Shown one piece after another: positions 17,567 through 26,603 of a stretch of DNA of 42,903 bases (its first letter is position 1; each line of letters opens with the position of its first letter). Origin of the DNA: Actinomycetes bacterium (GTDB lineage: Bacteria > Actinomycetota > Acidimicrobiia > Spongiisociales > SHLN01). The notes under the pieces are model-generated. The model saw nothing but the letters and a program-made list of their open reading frames with translations, did no database searches and was not told where the DNA came from. The stretch is taken from NCBI GenBank assembly GCA_024638625.1, contig JAHEJY010000008.1, forward strand, positions 1 through 42,903. The letters are read 5' to 3'. The position numbers and the translations under genes were made by a program.

Positions 17567-18378
17567 TCCGTTCTCTCAGCAGCGGTTCCCTCAGCGGAAA
17601 AGGCATCTGGGACCGGCGCAAAACGCTCATGTGGTGGAGCATCGGCATGGCGCTTTATGTGGTGCTCAACGTTGCCTTTTTCCCGTCCCTGCAGGAAGAA
17701 ACCTTCTCCGATGTGTTTGAGTCCGTTCCCGAGGCGATGCTCGCAGCATTCGGCATACAAGATATCGCCGCTCTCAGCACCGGGGTCGGATATGTCAACA
17801 GCCAGCTTTACGACGGCTTCGGGACCATCCTCGTCGCCGCCTGGGCCGTGGCTATCGGTGCTACGACGCTGGCTTCAGAGGAGGATTCAAAAACCATGGA
17901 CATGTTGATGTCACTACCTCTGAGCCGACCACGGGTGGTGCTGGAAAAGTGGATCGCCATGGTGGTGCTGATGATCGCACTGTGCGGCGTCATCTTCGTG
18001 GCGCTGCTCGCTTCGAACCCGATCTGGGAGCTGGATCTCTCCCTGGGCGGGATGGCGTGGGTGAACGTCGGACTGGCGTTGCTCTCGGTGATGTTCGGGA
18101 CTCTGGCGTTGGCCGTGTCGGCAGTGACGGGAAAGAAGGGTCTCGCCATCGGTGTCAGCGGCGGTTTAATGGCATTGTTCTTCTTGCTGTACGGGCTGGG
18201 ATCAGTGGTCGACATCCTCGAATCTGTAAGGGGAGTGTCACCGTTCTATTGGTACCTCAACAGCGTCCCGCTCGCAGGCACAGTCTCGTGGTTGGGCCTG
18301 GGAGGGATGGCGGTCGTGAGCGCAATGTTGCTTCTGGTCGCGGTGTGGGGTTTCAACCGCCGGGATGTCGGCGTTTAG
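17563..18378 (+). CDS. ABC-2 type transporter permease
   Basis: A 271-residue membrane protein with about six helices, including MALYVVLNVAFFPSL, AAWAVAIGATTLAS, WIAMVVLMIALCGVIFVALLAS, VGLALLSVMFGTLALAVSAV, IGVSGGLMALFFLLYGLGS and the last one before the C-terminal FNRRDVGV. The cytoplasmic motif EEDSKTMDMLMSLPLSR is typical of ABC-2 permeases that pair with DrrA-like ATPases. It is coupled to the ATPase gene by ATGA and probably forms a homodimer with it. It is convergent with the histidine kinase, 20 bases apart. Confidence 0.92.
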   Translation: MIRSLSSGSLSGKGIWDRRKTLMWWSIGMALYVVLNVAFFPSLQEETFSDVFESVPEAMLAAFGIQDIAALSTGVGYVNSQLYDGFGTILVAAWAVAIGATTLASEEDSKTMDMLMSLPLSRPRVVLEKWIAMVVLMIALCGVIFVALLASNPIWELDLSLGGMAWVNVGLALLSVMFGTLALAVSAVTGKKGLAIGVSGGLMALFFLLYGLGSVVDILESVRGVSPFYWYLNSVPLAGTVSWLGLGGMAVVSAMLLLVAVWGFNRRDVGV

Positions 18379-18398
18379 AACCTCCCGAAACAGACCTG

Positions 18399-19757
18399 TC
18401 AGGCTGCGTCCTCGTCTTGCGCTCGATAATGAGGGATCTGGAGCGAAAAGACCGTCTCATTCCCATCGCGCGAATAGACAAGGTTCCCACCGATCGCAGT
18501 CGCAAGCTTCTGCGCTACCGCCGTCCCGAGACCGACCGAACCCTCGACCAGCGGCTGATCAGCGTCGTGCACGTAGCGCTCAAACAAGGTTGATAGCCGG
18601 TCTTCGGCCACACCTTCACCGCTGTCCCGAACGTCGATGAAGTAGCCATCGGCTTCGAGCCGGCCAACGACCCTGACCGGCGGCCCGCCGTGGGCTACCG
18701 CATTGGCGATCAGGTTGCGCAAAATGTGCTTTACGGCTTCGGCGTCGGCCGATACCGGCTCCATTGCGCCCTCGATTTCGATGTTCACACCGGTACGCCG
18801 GAATGTGTCGATGCTCTCTGAGACCAACCAGGAGCTCGGAACCGTGGCGGGTATCAAGCCCAGCTGGTCGTCGGCTTTGTCAATCACAAGAAGATCTTCG
18901 ATCATCCTCGTGAGTTTGGCGGCGTCGCCAAGAACCAGGTCGTTGACCTCACTCAGCACGGCGATGTCGAGAGAGTCGGGGTCTTCGAATGAGTCATCGA
19001 CCGCAAGCGTGAATCCCAAAATGCTCGTGAGCGGGGTCTTCAGTTCATGCGAAAGATTGTTGAGAAACTGATCTTTGGTAGCAATGATCGCGCGTTCCCG
19101 CGAAAGCCGCTCCTCGAGACGCGCAGCCTGGAGATCACGTTTCGCAACCAGTCGGTAGAAAAGGAGTGCGGCCATAGGTATCAACAGCGCCACACCCCAG
19201 CTCGTGAGCTGCGCCAGGGTTCCGGCCCACGAACGCTCCGCCGAGATTCTCGAAGCGGCTGCGTCGCGAATGCCGGTCGCTATCTCAACTATCTCCGACA
19301 ATGCCGGCGTCATTTCCCGGCGAGCAAGCTCGATCGCAACGGCCGCATCCGGTTCACCCTCGATCTGAGTGAGTATGCGTTCAACCCTGGTCGGGTCGAG
19401 CAGCGACGCTCCCGCCGGCGACAAGACCCGTAAGTCGTCAACCCGATTGGTCAAAGCGGCTGTGGTCGACCGCAAGTCAGTCGTAGCAACCTCAAAGTCA
19501 GATCCGACATCGAACCCTTGTTCACTGGCGTCACGAAGCAGCAAATAGACACCGAGATTGGCCTGCAAGACCGTCGCCGCCGTATTGACCTGTTGGGAGG
19601 CAACCAGGATGTCGGCATCCATCCCCACCCTCTCGATCTGCACGCTGCGAGCGAACAGTGAGGACGCGAGAACCAGAACACCGATGATTGCGATCGCTGC
19701 ACCGATTGCGGTACCAGGCGTCAAAGGGCGGCGCGGAGGAACCTGTTCCGTTGACAT
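18399..19757 (-). CDS. Sensor histidine kinase (orphan)
   Basis: A 452-residue membrane histidine kinase. TM1 (AIGAAIAIIGVLVLASSLFA) and TM2 (LTSWGVALLIPMAALLFYRL) bracket an extracytoplasmic helical sensor of about 145 residues. Then follow a short coiled linker, the H-box NNLSHELKTPLTSILGF, the N-box LRNLIANAVAHGG, the G1 box VRDSGEGV, the F-box LFERYVH and the G2 box SVGLGTAVAQKLA, so the kinase core looks complete. No response regulator lies within the window, so the partner must be elsewhere. It is divergent from a Thr-rich secreted protein, 71 bases away. The start ATG has no clear ribosome binding site. Confidence 0.93.
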   Translation of the reverse strand: MSTEQVPPRRPLTPGTAIGAAIAIIGVLVLASSLFARSVQIERVGMDADILVASQQVNTAATVLQANLGVYLLLRDASEQGFDVGSDFEVATTDLRSTTAALTNRVDDLRVLSPAGASLLDPTRVERILTQIEGEPDAAVAIELARREMTPALSEIVEIATGIRDAAASRISAERSWAGTLAQLTSWGVALLIPMAALLFYRLVAKRDLQAARLEERLSRERAIIATKDQFLNNLSHELKTPLTSILGFTLAVDDSFEDPDSLDIAVLSEVNDLVLGDAAKLTRMIEDLLVIDKADDQLGLIPATVPSSWLVSESIDTFRRTGVNIEIEGAMEPVSADAEAVKHILRNLIANAVAHGGPPVRVVGRLEADGYFIDVRDSGEGVAEDRLSTLFERYVHDADQPLVEGSVGLGTAVAQKLATAIGGNLVYSRDGNETVFSLQIPHYRAQDEDAA

Positions 19758-19828
19758 ACAACACTGATTCGGCTCGTGGGACGTCTATCTGAAGCTATAG
19801 AAAACCGGCGAATCGCCGATGTCGTGGT

Positions 19829-20776
19829 ATGTCTCGCCGAGCTTCTGGCGGCATCATCGCCGCCTTCGTCCTCGTTGCCCTCTTCAGCGGGCCCACGCAG
19901 TCCTTCGCGGCTGACTGCGCAGAGGTAGTCGAAGAGATCCACGAGGAGCAGCACGAGGCAACGCGCGACTTGGATCGCGAGGTCTCGAAGCTAGATCGAG
20001 ATCTTGGAAAAACGACCGTGCCCAGCGAGGCCAACCAGGAACACCGAGAGGCGCGCGCAGACATCCGTGATATTGCTTCTGAGGCGATCTCCAACTCATC
20101 TGAGGAAGCATCTCAATGCCCCAACGACCAGGACGTCCAAACAGCCCTTGAACGCGCGATCACTGCCATCAGTACGGCCAGGTCGGCCGCCGAGAGCGCC
20201 GCGCAAGTCCTCCTCGACGAATGGCATGCTGCCAACCAGACCACCACCACGACGACTACGACCACCGTGCCACCTCCACCCCCTACCATCGCCGTCCCCA
20301 CTTCGATCGTGACTACCCCGCCTACGACGTCGACAACTGCCGCACCGGCTGCATCTACAACTTCAACCACGATCGCGACTTCGACCACGACCACCGCGGT
20401 CGCCGCAGCCGCACCGCCGACCACCTCCACGACGATCCCCGCGTCGGACCCACCGCCTGCCCCGACCGGTTCCGAGGCGACCGGGTCGATCCCGGTCACC
20501 GCGGCCACGACGTCCGTGACCGTGAGCGCTCAACCGGAGTTGAGTCCCGGGACCGGGGGTTCGGTGACGGGAACCATCGGCGTTGCGCTACGAACCGTTC
20601 TCCCGGCAAATGTCACAATTGCAGTTCTCAGTCCGTTGGTCGTCCTGGAGATGGTGTTCCGGGCGTTCACCGCTGCCGGCACGCAGGTCTTCGTGCCAAG
20701 CGTCTTGCTCACTCTGTTCCTAGGAGCCGTGCTCCGGCGTCGGGATCAAAAAGCGCTGCTCGAGCTCACATCGTGA
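19829..20776 (+). CDS. Secreted Thr/Pro-rich protein with coiled coil and C-terminal membrane helix
   Basis: A 315-residue protein of unknown function with clear modular layout: a signal peptide (IIAAFVLVALFSG, cleavage near SFA-AD, residue 27), a charged coiled-coil region (about 30-135, for example EEIHEEQHEATRDLDREVSK), a long low-complexity linker of Thr, Pro, Ala and Ser (about 138-235, TTTTTTTTTVPPPPP) and a hydrophobic C-terminus ending in LLTLFLGAVLRRRDQK. It looks like a wall-spanning stalk held in the membrane. The linker is a likely site of O-mannosylation. It overlaps the end of the convergent quinone oxidoreductase gene by 11 bases and is divergent from the histidine kinase. Confidence 0.8.
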   Translation: MSRRASGGIIAAFVLVALFSGPTQSFAADCAEVVEEIHEEQHEATRDLDREVSKLDRDLGKTTVPSEANQEHREARADIRDIASEAISNSSEEASQCPNDQDVQTALERAITAISTARSAAESAAQVLLDEWHAANQTTTTTTTTTVPPPPPTIAVPTSIVTTPPTTSTTAAPAASTTSTTIATSTTTTAVAAAAPPTTSTTIPASDPPPAPTGSEATGSIPVTAATTSVTVSAQPELSPGTGGSVTGTIGVALRTVLPANVTIAVLSPLVVLEMVFRAFTAAGTQVFVPSVLLTLFLGAVLRRRDQKALLELTS

Positions 20777-21740
20777 GAACGAGTTTGCCGGTCGCAGTCC
20801 GATCGGAGATTTCTGCGAACGCCCGCTTGACATCGACGAGCGGATAGGTCGCAGAAATCGGCGGTCGGATCTTTCCTGCGTCGATCATCGCCAATATCTC
20901 ACCGAAGTTTTCGGCTGATCGATGCGGCTCCCTCGCCACGAATGCTCCCCAGAACACGCCGACGATGGAGGCACCTTTCAGAAGAGCAAGATTCAGCGCC
21001 AACGAGGGGATGCCCCCGGCTGCGAAACCGACCACCAGGTAGCGACCGCCCCAACCTATCGACCGGAACACAGGCTCCGCCAGGTCTCCTCCGACCGGAT
21101 CGTAGACAACATCAGGACCGGCCCCCGCTGTCAACTCCTTGATGGCCGACCGCACGTCCTCAGTCGAATAATTGATCGTATGGTCGGCCCCGTTCTGGCG
21201 GGCGTATGCGAGCTTGTCGTCGCTGGACGCCGCCGCAATGACCGTGGCACCCATCTCCTTGCCGAGTTGGATCGCAGCCGTGCCGACGCCGCCGGCTGCG
21301 CCGAGCACCAGCAACGTCTCGCCACTCTGAAGGTCAGCCCGCTGTTTGAGGGCGTGGTAGCTGGTTCCATAGATCATGGCGATACCGGCGGCCTGCTCGA
21401 AATCGATACTCTCGGGCATCGGGATCAACCTGGCGGCCGGCACCACGACCTGTTCGGCAAATGCGCCCGTGTCGACCAGAAACATCGCACGATCCCCCAC
21501 CGACCATCCGGTCACGTTTTCACCAACTCCGATCACGCTTCCTGCCCCTTCGACGCCGGCTACGAACGGTGTTTCCGGTTTGAACTGGTACTCCCCCTGG
21601 ATCATCAAAATATCGGGGAAGTTGATGCCGGCCGCCGCCACCCGCAGGAGGACCTCACCGGAGCCCGGCTCTGGCTCCGGGATTTCGGATATCGTGGCGG
21701 TGTCCCAGGGCCCATACTCGGCGACGACGAGTGCATTCAT
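20766..21740 (-). CDS. NADPH:quinone oxidoreductase family protein (zinc-free MDR)
   Basis: A 324-residue medium-chain dehydrogenase/reductase of the quinone oxidoreductase type. Features: MNALVVAEYG start, AAGINFPDILMIQGEYQ, GVEGAGSVIGVGENV, the Rossmann motif LGAAGGVGTAAIQLG, and no structural or catalytic zinc cysteines. Members reduce quinones, enoyl-CoA or other activated alkenes with NADPH. I start it at ATG 21740, which overlaps the MaoC stop by ATGA; the ORF-track start at 21767 lies within maoC. With the MaoC hydratase and the nearby acyl-CoA dehydrogenase, an acyl-CoA role is possible. Confidence 0.92.
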   Translation of the reverse strand: MNALVVAEYGPWDTATISEIPEPEPGSGEVLLRVAAAGINFPDILMIQGEYQFKPETPFVAGVEGAGSVIGVGENVTGWSVGDRAMFLVDTGAFAEQVVVPAARLIPMPESIDFEQAAGIAMIYGTSYHALKQRADLQSGETLLVLGAAGGVGTAAIQLGKEMGATVIAAASSDDKLAYARQNGADHTINYSTEDVRSAIKELTAGAGPDVVYDPVGGDLAEPVFRSIGWGGRYLVVGFAAGGIPSLALNLALLKGASIVGVFWGAFVAREPHRSAENFGEILAMIDAGKIRPPISATYPLVDVKRAFAEISDRTATGKLVLTM

Positions 21741-22201
21741 CGATCCACGACTCCCATCCCGAGCCACTCCGCCACGAGCGCCGGCTTGTCTTTGCCTCGT
21801 ATCTCTACTGTCACCTCGTTCTTGACGAGGAACCGGCCTTCTCCTTTGTTGGTGGCATCCATGACCGTCACGTGCGCTCTGATCCAGCTATCGACCGTGA
21901 CAGGCTCGAGGAAGCGAACCTTGTCGAAGCCATAATTGATCCCCATCGACAAGTGCTCGGGCATCAATACCAGCTCTGAGCACAGGTATGACAGAAGTGA
22001 AAGAGTCAGGAATCCGTGGGCAATGGTCGACCCGAATCGGGTCTTGGCAGCAGCTTCCGGATCGATGTGAATGAACTGGTGATCAAGAGTGACATCCGCG
22101 AAGCTATCGATCCGCTCTTGATCGATATGCAGCCATTCGGAGGGCCCCAATTCGGCTCCAATGTATGTCGGCAGTTCGTCTGCGGGAACCAGTTTTGCCA
22201 T
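21737..22201 (-). CDS. MaoC family (R)-hydratase
   Basis: A 154-residue single hot-dog-fold protein. The hydratase signature is present: FADVTLDHQFIHIDPEAA followed by FGSTIAHGFLTLSLL, where the Asp and His act in hydrating trans-2-enoyl-CoA to (R)-3-hydroxyacyl-CoA. The start at 22201 is preceded by GGAG. It is coupled to the downstream quinone oxidoreductase gene by ATGA and follows the MobA-like gene by 42 bases. The acyl chain preference is unknown. Confidence 0.93.
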   Translation of the reverse strand: MAKLVPADELPTYIGAELGPSEWLHIDQERIDSFADVTLDHQFIHIDPEAAAKTRFGSTIAHGFLTLSLLSYLCSELVLMPEHLSMGINYGFDKVRFLEPVTVDSWIRAHVTVMDATNKGEGRFLVKNEVTVEIRGKDKPALVAEWLGMGVVDR

Positions 22202-22243
22202 CGCTACTCCGGTGTTCGGTTCAGGCGAGCCTACAGATACTGA

Positions 22244-22819
22244 TCAGTCACCCTCCGATGTGTCGAGCCGCCGATAGGCCTCCGGCGTATTCACATCGAG
22301 AGGTTTCCGCGCCCTGGTCCGCACCCGTTCCACTCTGTCATCGGCGATCAGCATTCCGAAGAGGAACTTGTCCGGGGCTGCTGCCGGAAGCGCTTCGATC
22401 AGACCGATCGACAAACCAAAGGGGTGCCCGGGCCCATCGACGTATTCGGTAATGACTCCCCATGATCCCGCTTCGAGAGATGCCCCTACGGCGTCGACTA
22501 CGTCAGGGGAAATGCCCGGCATATCCGAAACGACTACGACGGCCGGTTCCACCAATGCGTCGAGGCCTACCCGGAGCGACGAGTAACTCCCGCTCTCATG
22601 GTGATGGTTTCTGACATACGACGCACAGGATCCCTCCAACGACCGTGCGACCAGGTCGCCGTGCGCACCGACGACAACTACGACACGCTCGGCAGAGGTC
22701 GAGCACGCCACGTCCACAACCCGACGAACCATCGCCGATCCGCCGACTTCCAACAGTTGTTTGGGTCGTCCCATGCGGCGAGCCGAGCCGGCGGCCAGAA
22801 CAACAACTTCAAAGGACAC
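22244..22819 (-). CDS. MobA-like NTP transferase (molybdenum cofactor nucleotidyltransferase type)
   Basis: A 191-residue nucleotidyltransferase. The N-terminal signature VLAAGSARRMGRPKQLLEVGG binds the nucleotide; VVVVSDMPGI carries the metal-binding Asp; GHPFGLS and the C-terminal LDVNTPEAY are typical of the MobA/MocA-like group that attaches CMP or GMP to molybdopterin. It is divergent from a molybdopterin oxidoreductase gene, which supports a role in that cofactor. A 2-phospho-lactate or sugar nucleotidyltransferase is the alternative. The start is GTG 22819; the nearby ATG is out of frame. Confidence 0.85.
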   Translation of the reverse strand: MSFEVVVLAAGSARRMGRPKQLLEVGGSAMVRRVVDVACSTSAERVVVVVGAHGDLVARSLEGSCASYVRNHHHESGSYSSLRVGLDALVEPAVVVVSDMPGISPDVVDAVGASLEAGSWGVITEYVDGPGHPFGLSIGLIEALPAAAPDKFLFGMLIADDRVERVRTRARKPLDVNTPEAYRRLDTSEGD

Positions 22820-22895
22820 CCATCCAGGCTACCGGCGGGTCCGAATACCATGTATCGGGAACCAACTGTGACCGCACGTCGTTGAAACTGCGAAT

Positions 22896-24473
22896 ATGAA
22901 GACCAGAACCAAACTTGCCCTATCCGGTGTGACAGGTGTCGCCGCGTCGCTCGGCTTCGGCGAGCTCATGTCAGGGTTGGTTTCTTCGGTGGCGAGCCCC
23001 ATAACCGCCATCGGAGAACGGCTGATCGATTGGTCACCACCCGCTCTCAAAGATTTCGCCGTTGAGACGTTTGGCACGGCAGACAAACCGGCCCTGCTGA
23101 TCGGTACGGCCATCGTTGCCCTGCTCCTGGGTGGTCTGGTCGGGATCGCGTCGTATCGACGCACTTGGGTGGCCTTCGTGGTGTTTTTCGGCTTTGCAAT
23201 CGTCGGGATCGTGTCAGGTGTTCAATCACCCCTGGTCGATCCCGCCTGGACCACGGTCCTTGGGCTCGCCGGCGGCGCGGTCGGATACAGCACACTCACT
23301 TACCTCCACCGACTGGTCGCATCAGAGAGTCCGGCGGTTCCCGTTTCCGCCGGACTCTCAACCCACATCACCGAACCGGAGGTACCGACCATCGAATCGC
23401 CCGCCGGTTCTTCGCGTAGAGAGTTCCTCACGGCAGCGGGCGGAATCGGAGCAGTCGCAGTCGCTTCGGGAACGCTCGGCCGCTTTGCATTCGGGGGTGG
23501 AGCCAGCATCGATCCGGCTACGCTCGCTGTTCCGGAAGCAGCCGGGACGCTGGCCGCGCCATCCTCGGCAAACATGCTGTCGGTTCCCGGCATCACCCCG
23601 ATCATTGTCCCTAACGACGAGTTCTACCTCATCGACACGGCCTTGACGGTGCCGCGCGTCGATCCTGCTTCGTGGTCTCTCAGTGTTAATGGCATGGTTG
23701 ATACGGAGCTGGAGTTGACGCTCGATGAACTCAAGGCATTCGATTTGATCGAGGAGTATGTCACGATCGCCTGTGTGTCGAATCCCGTAGGCGGACCCTA
23801 CGTAGGAAACGCCAAGTGGACCGGCGTACGCCTCGTCGAGGTGCTCGATCGGGCTGGTGTCCAGAGCGGAGCGACGCAGATCGTAGGAACCTCGGTTGAC
23901 GGATGGACTGCCGGGTTTCCGACTGAAGCCGTCTTTGACGGTCGCGAGCCGCTGATTGCTCTTGCGATGAACGACGAACCGCTTCCGGCGAAACACGGCT
24001 TCCCGGCACGGCTCATCGTCCCGGGCCTCTACGGCTACGTCTCGGCAACGAAATGGCTAAGCGAGATCACCCTGACGACCTGGGAAGGGTTTGACGGCTA
24101 CTGGGTGCCGAGAGGATGGTCGAAAGAAGGCCCGATAAAAACCCAATCCCGCATTGACGTTCCCACCAAGGACGATGTGGTGATAGCCGGAAACGCAACC
24201 GTTGCCGGCATCGCGTGGGCGCCGCTCAAAGGCATACAGAACGTCGAAGTGCGGGTCAACCAGGGCGAATGGATCGAGGCCATCTTGAGCGAGCCCTTGA
24301 GCCAGAAATCCTGGGTGCAGTGGCGAGCGGACGTCCCCGTATCGGCTGGTGAAGCAGTCTTCGAGGTGCGGGCAACAGACGGTGAGGGCTATACCCAGGA
24401 AGAAGACAGGGTTGAACCCCGCCCCGACGGCGCCGAGGGTTTCGATGCAGTCGTTGTGCAAGTGAGCGCCTAG
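22896..24473 (+). CDS. Membrane-anchored molybdopterin-dependent oxidoreductase (sulfite oxidase family)
   Basis: A 525-residue protein. The first ~140 residues form a hydrophobic membrane domain of about four helices (for example ALLIGTAIVALLLGGLVGI and WVAFVVFFGFAIVGIVSG). A twin-arginine motif SRREFLTAAGG at residues 173-183 then leads a second hydrophobic segment. From about 235 the sulfite oxidase/YedY-type Mo-cofactor domain begins, with the probable Mo ligand Cys293 in VTIACVSNPVGG, and the C-terminal dimerisation-like domain follows (VAGIAWAPLKGIQNVEVRV). The catalytic domain is expected outside the membrane. The substrate is not known; the family includes sulfite, protein methionine sulfoxide and nitrate enzymes. 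Confidence 0.92.
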   Translation: MKTRTKLALSGVTGVAASLGFGELMSGLVSSVASPITAIGERLIDWSPPALKDFAVETFGTADKPALLIGTAIVALLLGGLVGIASYRRTWVAFVVFFGFAIVGIVSGVQSPLVDPAWTTVLGLAGGAVGYSTLTYLHRLVASESPAVPVSAGLSTHITEPEVPTIESPAGSSRREFLTAAGGIGAVAVASGTLGRFAFGGGASIDPATLAVPEAAGTLAAPSSANMLSVPGITPIIVPNDEFYLIDTALTVPRVDPASWSLSVNGMVDTELELTLDELKAFDLIEEYVTIACVSNPVGGPYVGNAKWTGVRLVEVLDRAGVQSGATQIVGTSVDGWTAGFPTEAVFDGREPLIALAMNDEPLPAKHGFPARLIVPGLYGYVSATKWLSEITLTTWEGFDGYWVPRGWSKEGPIKTQSRIDVPTKDDVVIAGNATVAGIAWAPLKGIQNVEVRVNQGEWIEAILSEPLSQKSWVQWRADVPVSAGEAVFEVRATDGEGYTQEEDRVEPRPDGAEGFDAVVVQVSA

Positions 24474-24474
24474 C

Positions 24475-25281
24475 TCAGATATCGATCGCCATTCCGACAC
24501 GGGCTGCGTCGGTATCAGGGAAGCGCTTCCGCGCCTCCTCGAGCAACCTGTCGACATCCACATCGGTGCGCTGCGGATCGTGACTCACCAGAATCAGTTG
24601 CGTAACGCCGGCATCCTCGGCCGCCGCCACCGCATCCTCCCACGTCGAATGCCCCCACCCGCGATGGTCGTCATAGTCGTCCGGCGAGTATTGGGCGTCG
24701 TGAATGAGAACATCAGCCCCTCGTGCAAGCTTCGCCAATCGTTCGTCCGAATCCTTCTCGCCGCGTTCCACATCTGTGGCAAACACAACCGAACCCGTCG
24801 GCGTGTCGATCCGGTAGGCGGTCACGCCCTGAGGATGGTGGAGCCGGGCGGCACTGAGAGTGAGGGGTCCGACCTGCCACGGCTCATCGGGAACAGCTAG
24901 ATAGTTCTTGTGGGCAGCGGTGTCGGAGAGGGGCACGGGAAACCACGGTGGCTCAAACGCCCCGGCCACCCCCTCCTCCACTGTGTGCGTTTCCCACGGC
25001 GAACCATAAAAATCGAATGTCACCTCCGGCTCGAACATGGGCGAGAAGAAGGGCAGCCCCATGAGGTGATCCCAGTGATAGTGACTGAGCAACACTGTGA
25101 AGTGCCGATCATCTGATCCGATGTGGTCTTCCAGTCCCCGAAGACCCGTACCGCAGTCCAGGACGAGATGTGAAGTCGGGTCGAGTCGCATCGAGAGACA
25201 TGTGGTCGATCCGCCATACCTATCCATCAAGGGGGAGCCCACCGGAACGGATCCTCGCACCCCATGAAACACGATCTCCAC
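24475..25281 (-). CDS. MBL-fold metallo-hydrolase
   Basis: A 268-residue metallo-beta-lactamase fold protein of the RNase Z-like/cyclic phosphodiesterase-like group. The metal motif HYHWDH is at residues 67-72. The N-terminus FHGVRGSVPVGSPLMDRYGGSTTC is the usual form for this group, and later ligands are likely in VFATDVERG, IHDAQYS and VSHDPQ. The substrate may be a phosphodiester, but this cannot be fixed from sequence. It ends one base from the convergent molybdo-enzyme gene and is divergent from ltrA. Confidence 0.9.
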   Translation of the reverse strand: MEIVFHGVRGSVPVGSPLMDRYGGSTTCLSMRLDPTSHLVLDCGTGLRGLEDHIGSDDRHFTVLLSHYHWDHLMGLPFFSPMFEPEVTFDFYGSPWETHTVEEGVAGAFEPPWFPVPLSDTAAHKNYLAVPDEPWQVGPLTLSAARLHHPQGVTAYRIDTPTGSVVFATDVERGEKDSDERLAKLARGADVLIHDAQYSPDDYDDHRGWGHSTWEDAVAAAEDAGVTQLILVSHDPQRTDVDVDRLLEEARKRFPDTDAARVGMAIDI

Positions 25282-25377
25282 ACGACCTCCTAGGCCCAGA
25301 CGCTACACGCGGACGCAATACGCTGACGGCCAAACCCGGTTAATCTCGACCAAAACCAAAACAATCACGGGGCAACC

Positions 25378-26553
25378 ATGAAGATCGGCTCACTGCGCCC
25401 TCCACGACTGCGCACCGCAGATACGGAGACTGATCGAAGCGCGAGCTGGTTGGAACTCTTCTATGACCTCGTGTTCGTTGTGGCGGTCGCCCGACTGGGG
25501 GGCCGTTTGCTCGATGACCACAGCCTCGCCGGTTTCGTCCCATTCCTGGTGTTTTTCGTGCCGCTGTGGTGGGCGTGGTCCGGCTACACCTTTTACGCAG
25601 ATCGTTATGACACCGATGACCTGGGGCAGCGAAGCCTCGCTGCAGCTCAGATCGTGGCCGTTGCCCTCATGGCTGCGAGTATTTCCGGAGAAACCGACTC
25701 CACCTTTGCTTTCGCGGTCGCATACATCGCTGCACGGTCGATCCTGGTCGTGATGTATATGCGAGCCCGCAGGCACGTTGCCGAGACCCGCAACCTCGTA
25801 TCGGGATACATAGTCGGGCATTCGATCGCCATCGTGGTCTGGCTCGTCTCACTGTTCTTTGACGAACCCATCCGCTTCGCGTTCTGGGGGCTCGGCCTCG
25901 CGATTGATTTCTACACACCGTTCGCGGTACGCAAAATTCAGGCAAAGGTCCCGCTCGATACCTCGCACCTGCCAGAACGGTTCGGGCTCTTCACGATTCT
26001 CGTCTTGGGTGAGTCCATTGCCGCAGTCGTGGCCGGTCTCTCTCACGAGGGCTGGGAAACGCGACCAGTGATCGCGTCTCTGATCGGTATCGTGATTGCC
26101 ACGGCAATGTGGTGGCTCTATTTCGACAATCTGGAGGGTTCGGTAGTGCGCCGTAAAGAGGGTCAACGGACGGCCTGGAAACCGACTGCGTGGATTTACA
26201 GTCATCTTCCGTTGGCATTTGGTCTGACCGCGACGGGGATCGGCCTGGAGTTTCTGGTGACCGACGCCATGGAAGGCGAGCCCCGTTGGATCTTTGTGAT
26301 CGGCATCAGCATCGCACTTGCGGCCATGGGTCTGATTCACATCAGTACCGAGGCCGGTCCCGAGCGCCATGATTCGCTCAAAGCCCGGGTAAGGCTTGGA
26401 AGCGCAGTGTTATTCCTCATCCTGGGAGCCGCCGCCACTGGCCTCGGGCCGATCGAGTTCGGCCTCGTCGCAGCGGCAATCATCCTCGGCCAACTCGTAC
26501 TTGACCTCTACCTCGAGCCAACCAACCAGGTCACGGCCGAGTCACACGCATGA
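25378..26553 (+). CDS. Low temperature requirement A (LtrA) family membrane protein
   Basis: A 391-residue polytopic membrane protein with about ten helices. The N-terminal signature SWLELFYDLVFVVAVARLG and the repeat-like ERFGLFTILVLGESIAAVVAG are those of the LtrA family. The name comes from a Listeria mutant that failed to grow in the cold; the molecular function is still unknown. The ATG at 25378 follows a GGGG-containing leader with only a weak ribosome binding site. It is the first of four same-strand genes. Confidence 0.93.
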   Translation: MKIGSLRPPRLRTADTETDRSASWLELFYDLVFVVAVARLGGRLLDDHSLAGFVPFLVFFVPLWWAWSGYTFYADRYDTDDLGQRSLAAAQIVAVALMAASISGETDSTFAFAVAYIAARSILVVMYMRARRHVAETRNLVSGYIVGHSIAIVVWLVSLFFDEPIRFAFWGLGLAIDFYTPFAVRKIQAKVPLDTSHLPERFGLFTILVLGESIAAVVAGLSHEGWETRPVIASLIGIVIATAMWWLYFDNLEGSVVRRKEGQRTAWKPTAWIYSHLPLAFGLTATGIGLEFLVTDAMEGEPRWIFVIGISIALAAMGLIHISTEAGPERHDSLKARVRLGSAVLFLILGAAATGLGPIEFGLVAAAIILGQLVLDLYLEPTNQVTAESHA

Positions 26554-26569
26554 ACACACCTGGTCCGAT

Positions 26570-26596
26570 TTGACACCACCGGGTGTCGAGTATTCT
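26570..26596 (+). promoter_or_regulatory. Candidate promoter for a leaderless transcript
   Basis: TTGACA at 26570-26575 and TATTCT at 26591-26596, with a short 15-base spacer. Transcription would start near the GTG at 26604, which fits the absence of a ribosome binding site and the frequency of leaderless mRNAs in actinobacteria. The short spacer lowers confidence. Confidence 0.35.
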
Positions 26597-26603
26597 CCAC
26601 ACA

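Noticed and set aside
20922-21935. 337-codon plus-strand ORF
   Set aside because: Antisense shadow of the quinone oxidoreductase and MaoC genes.
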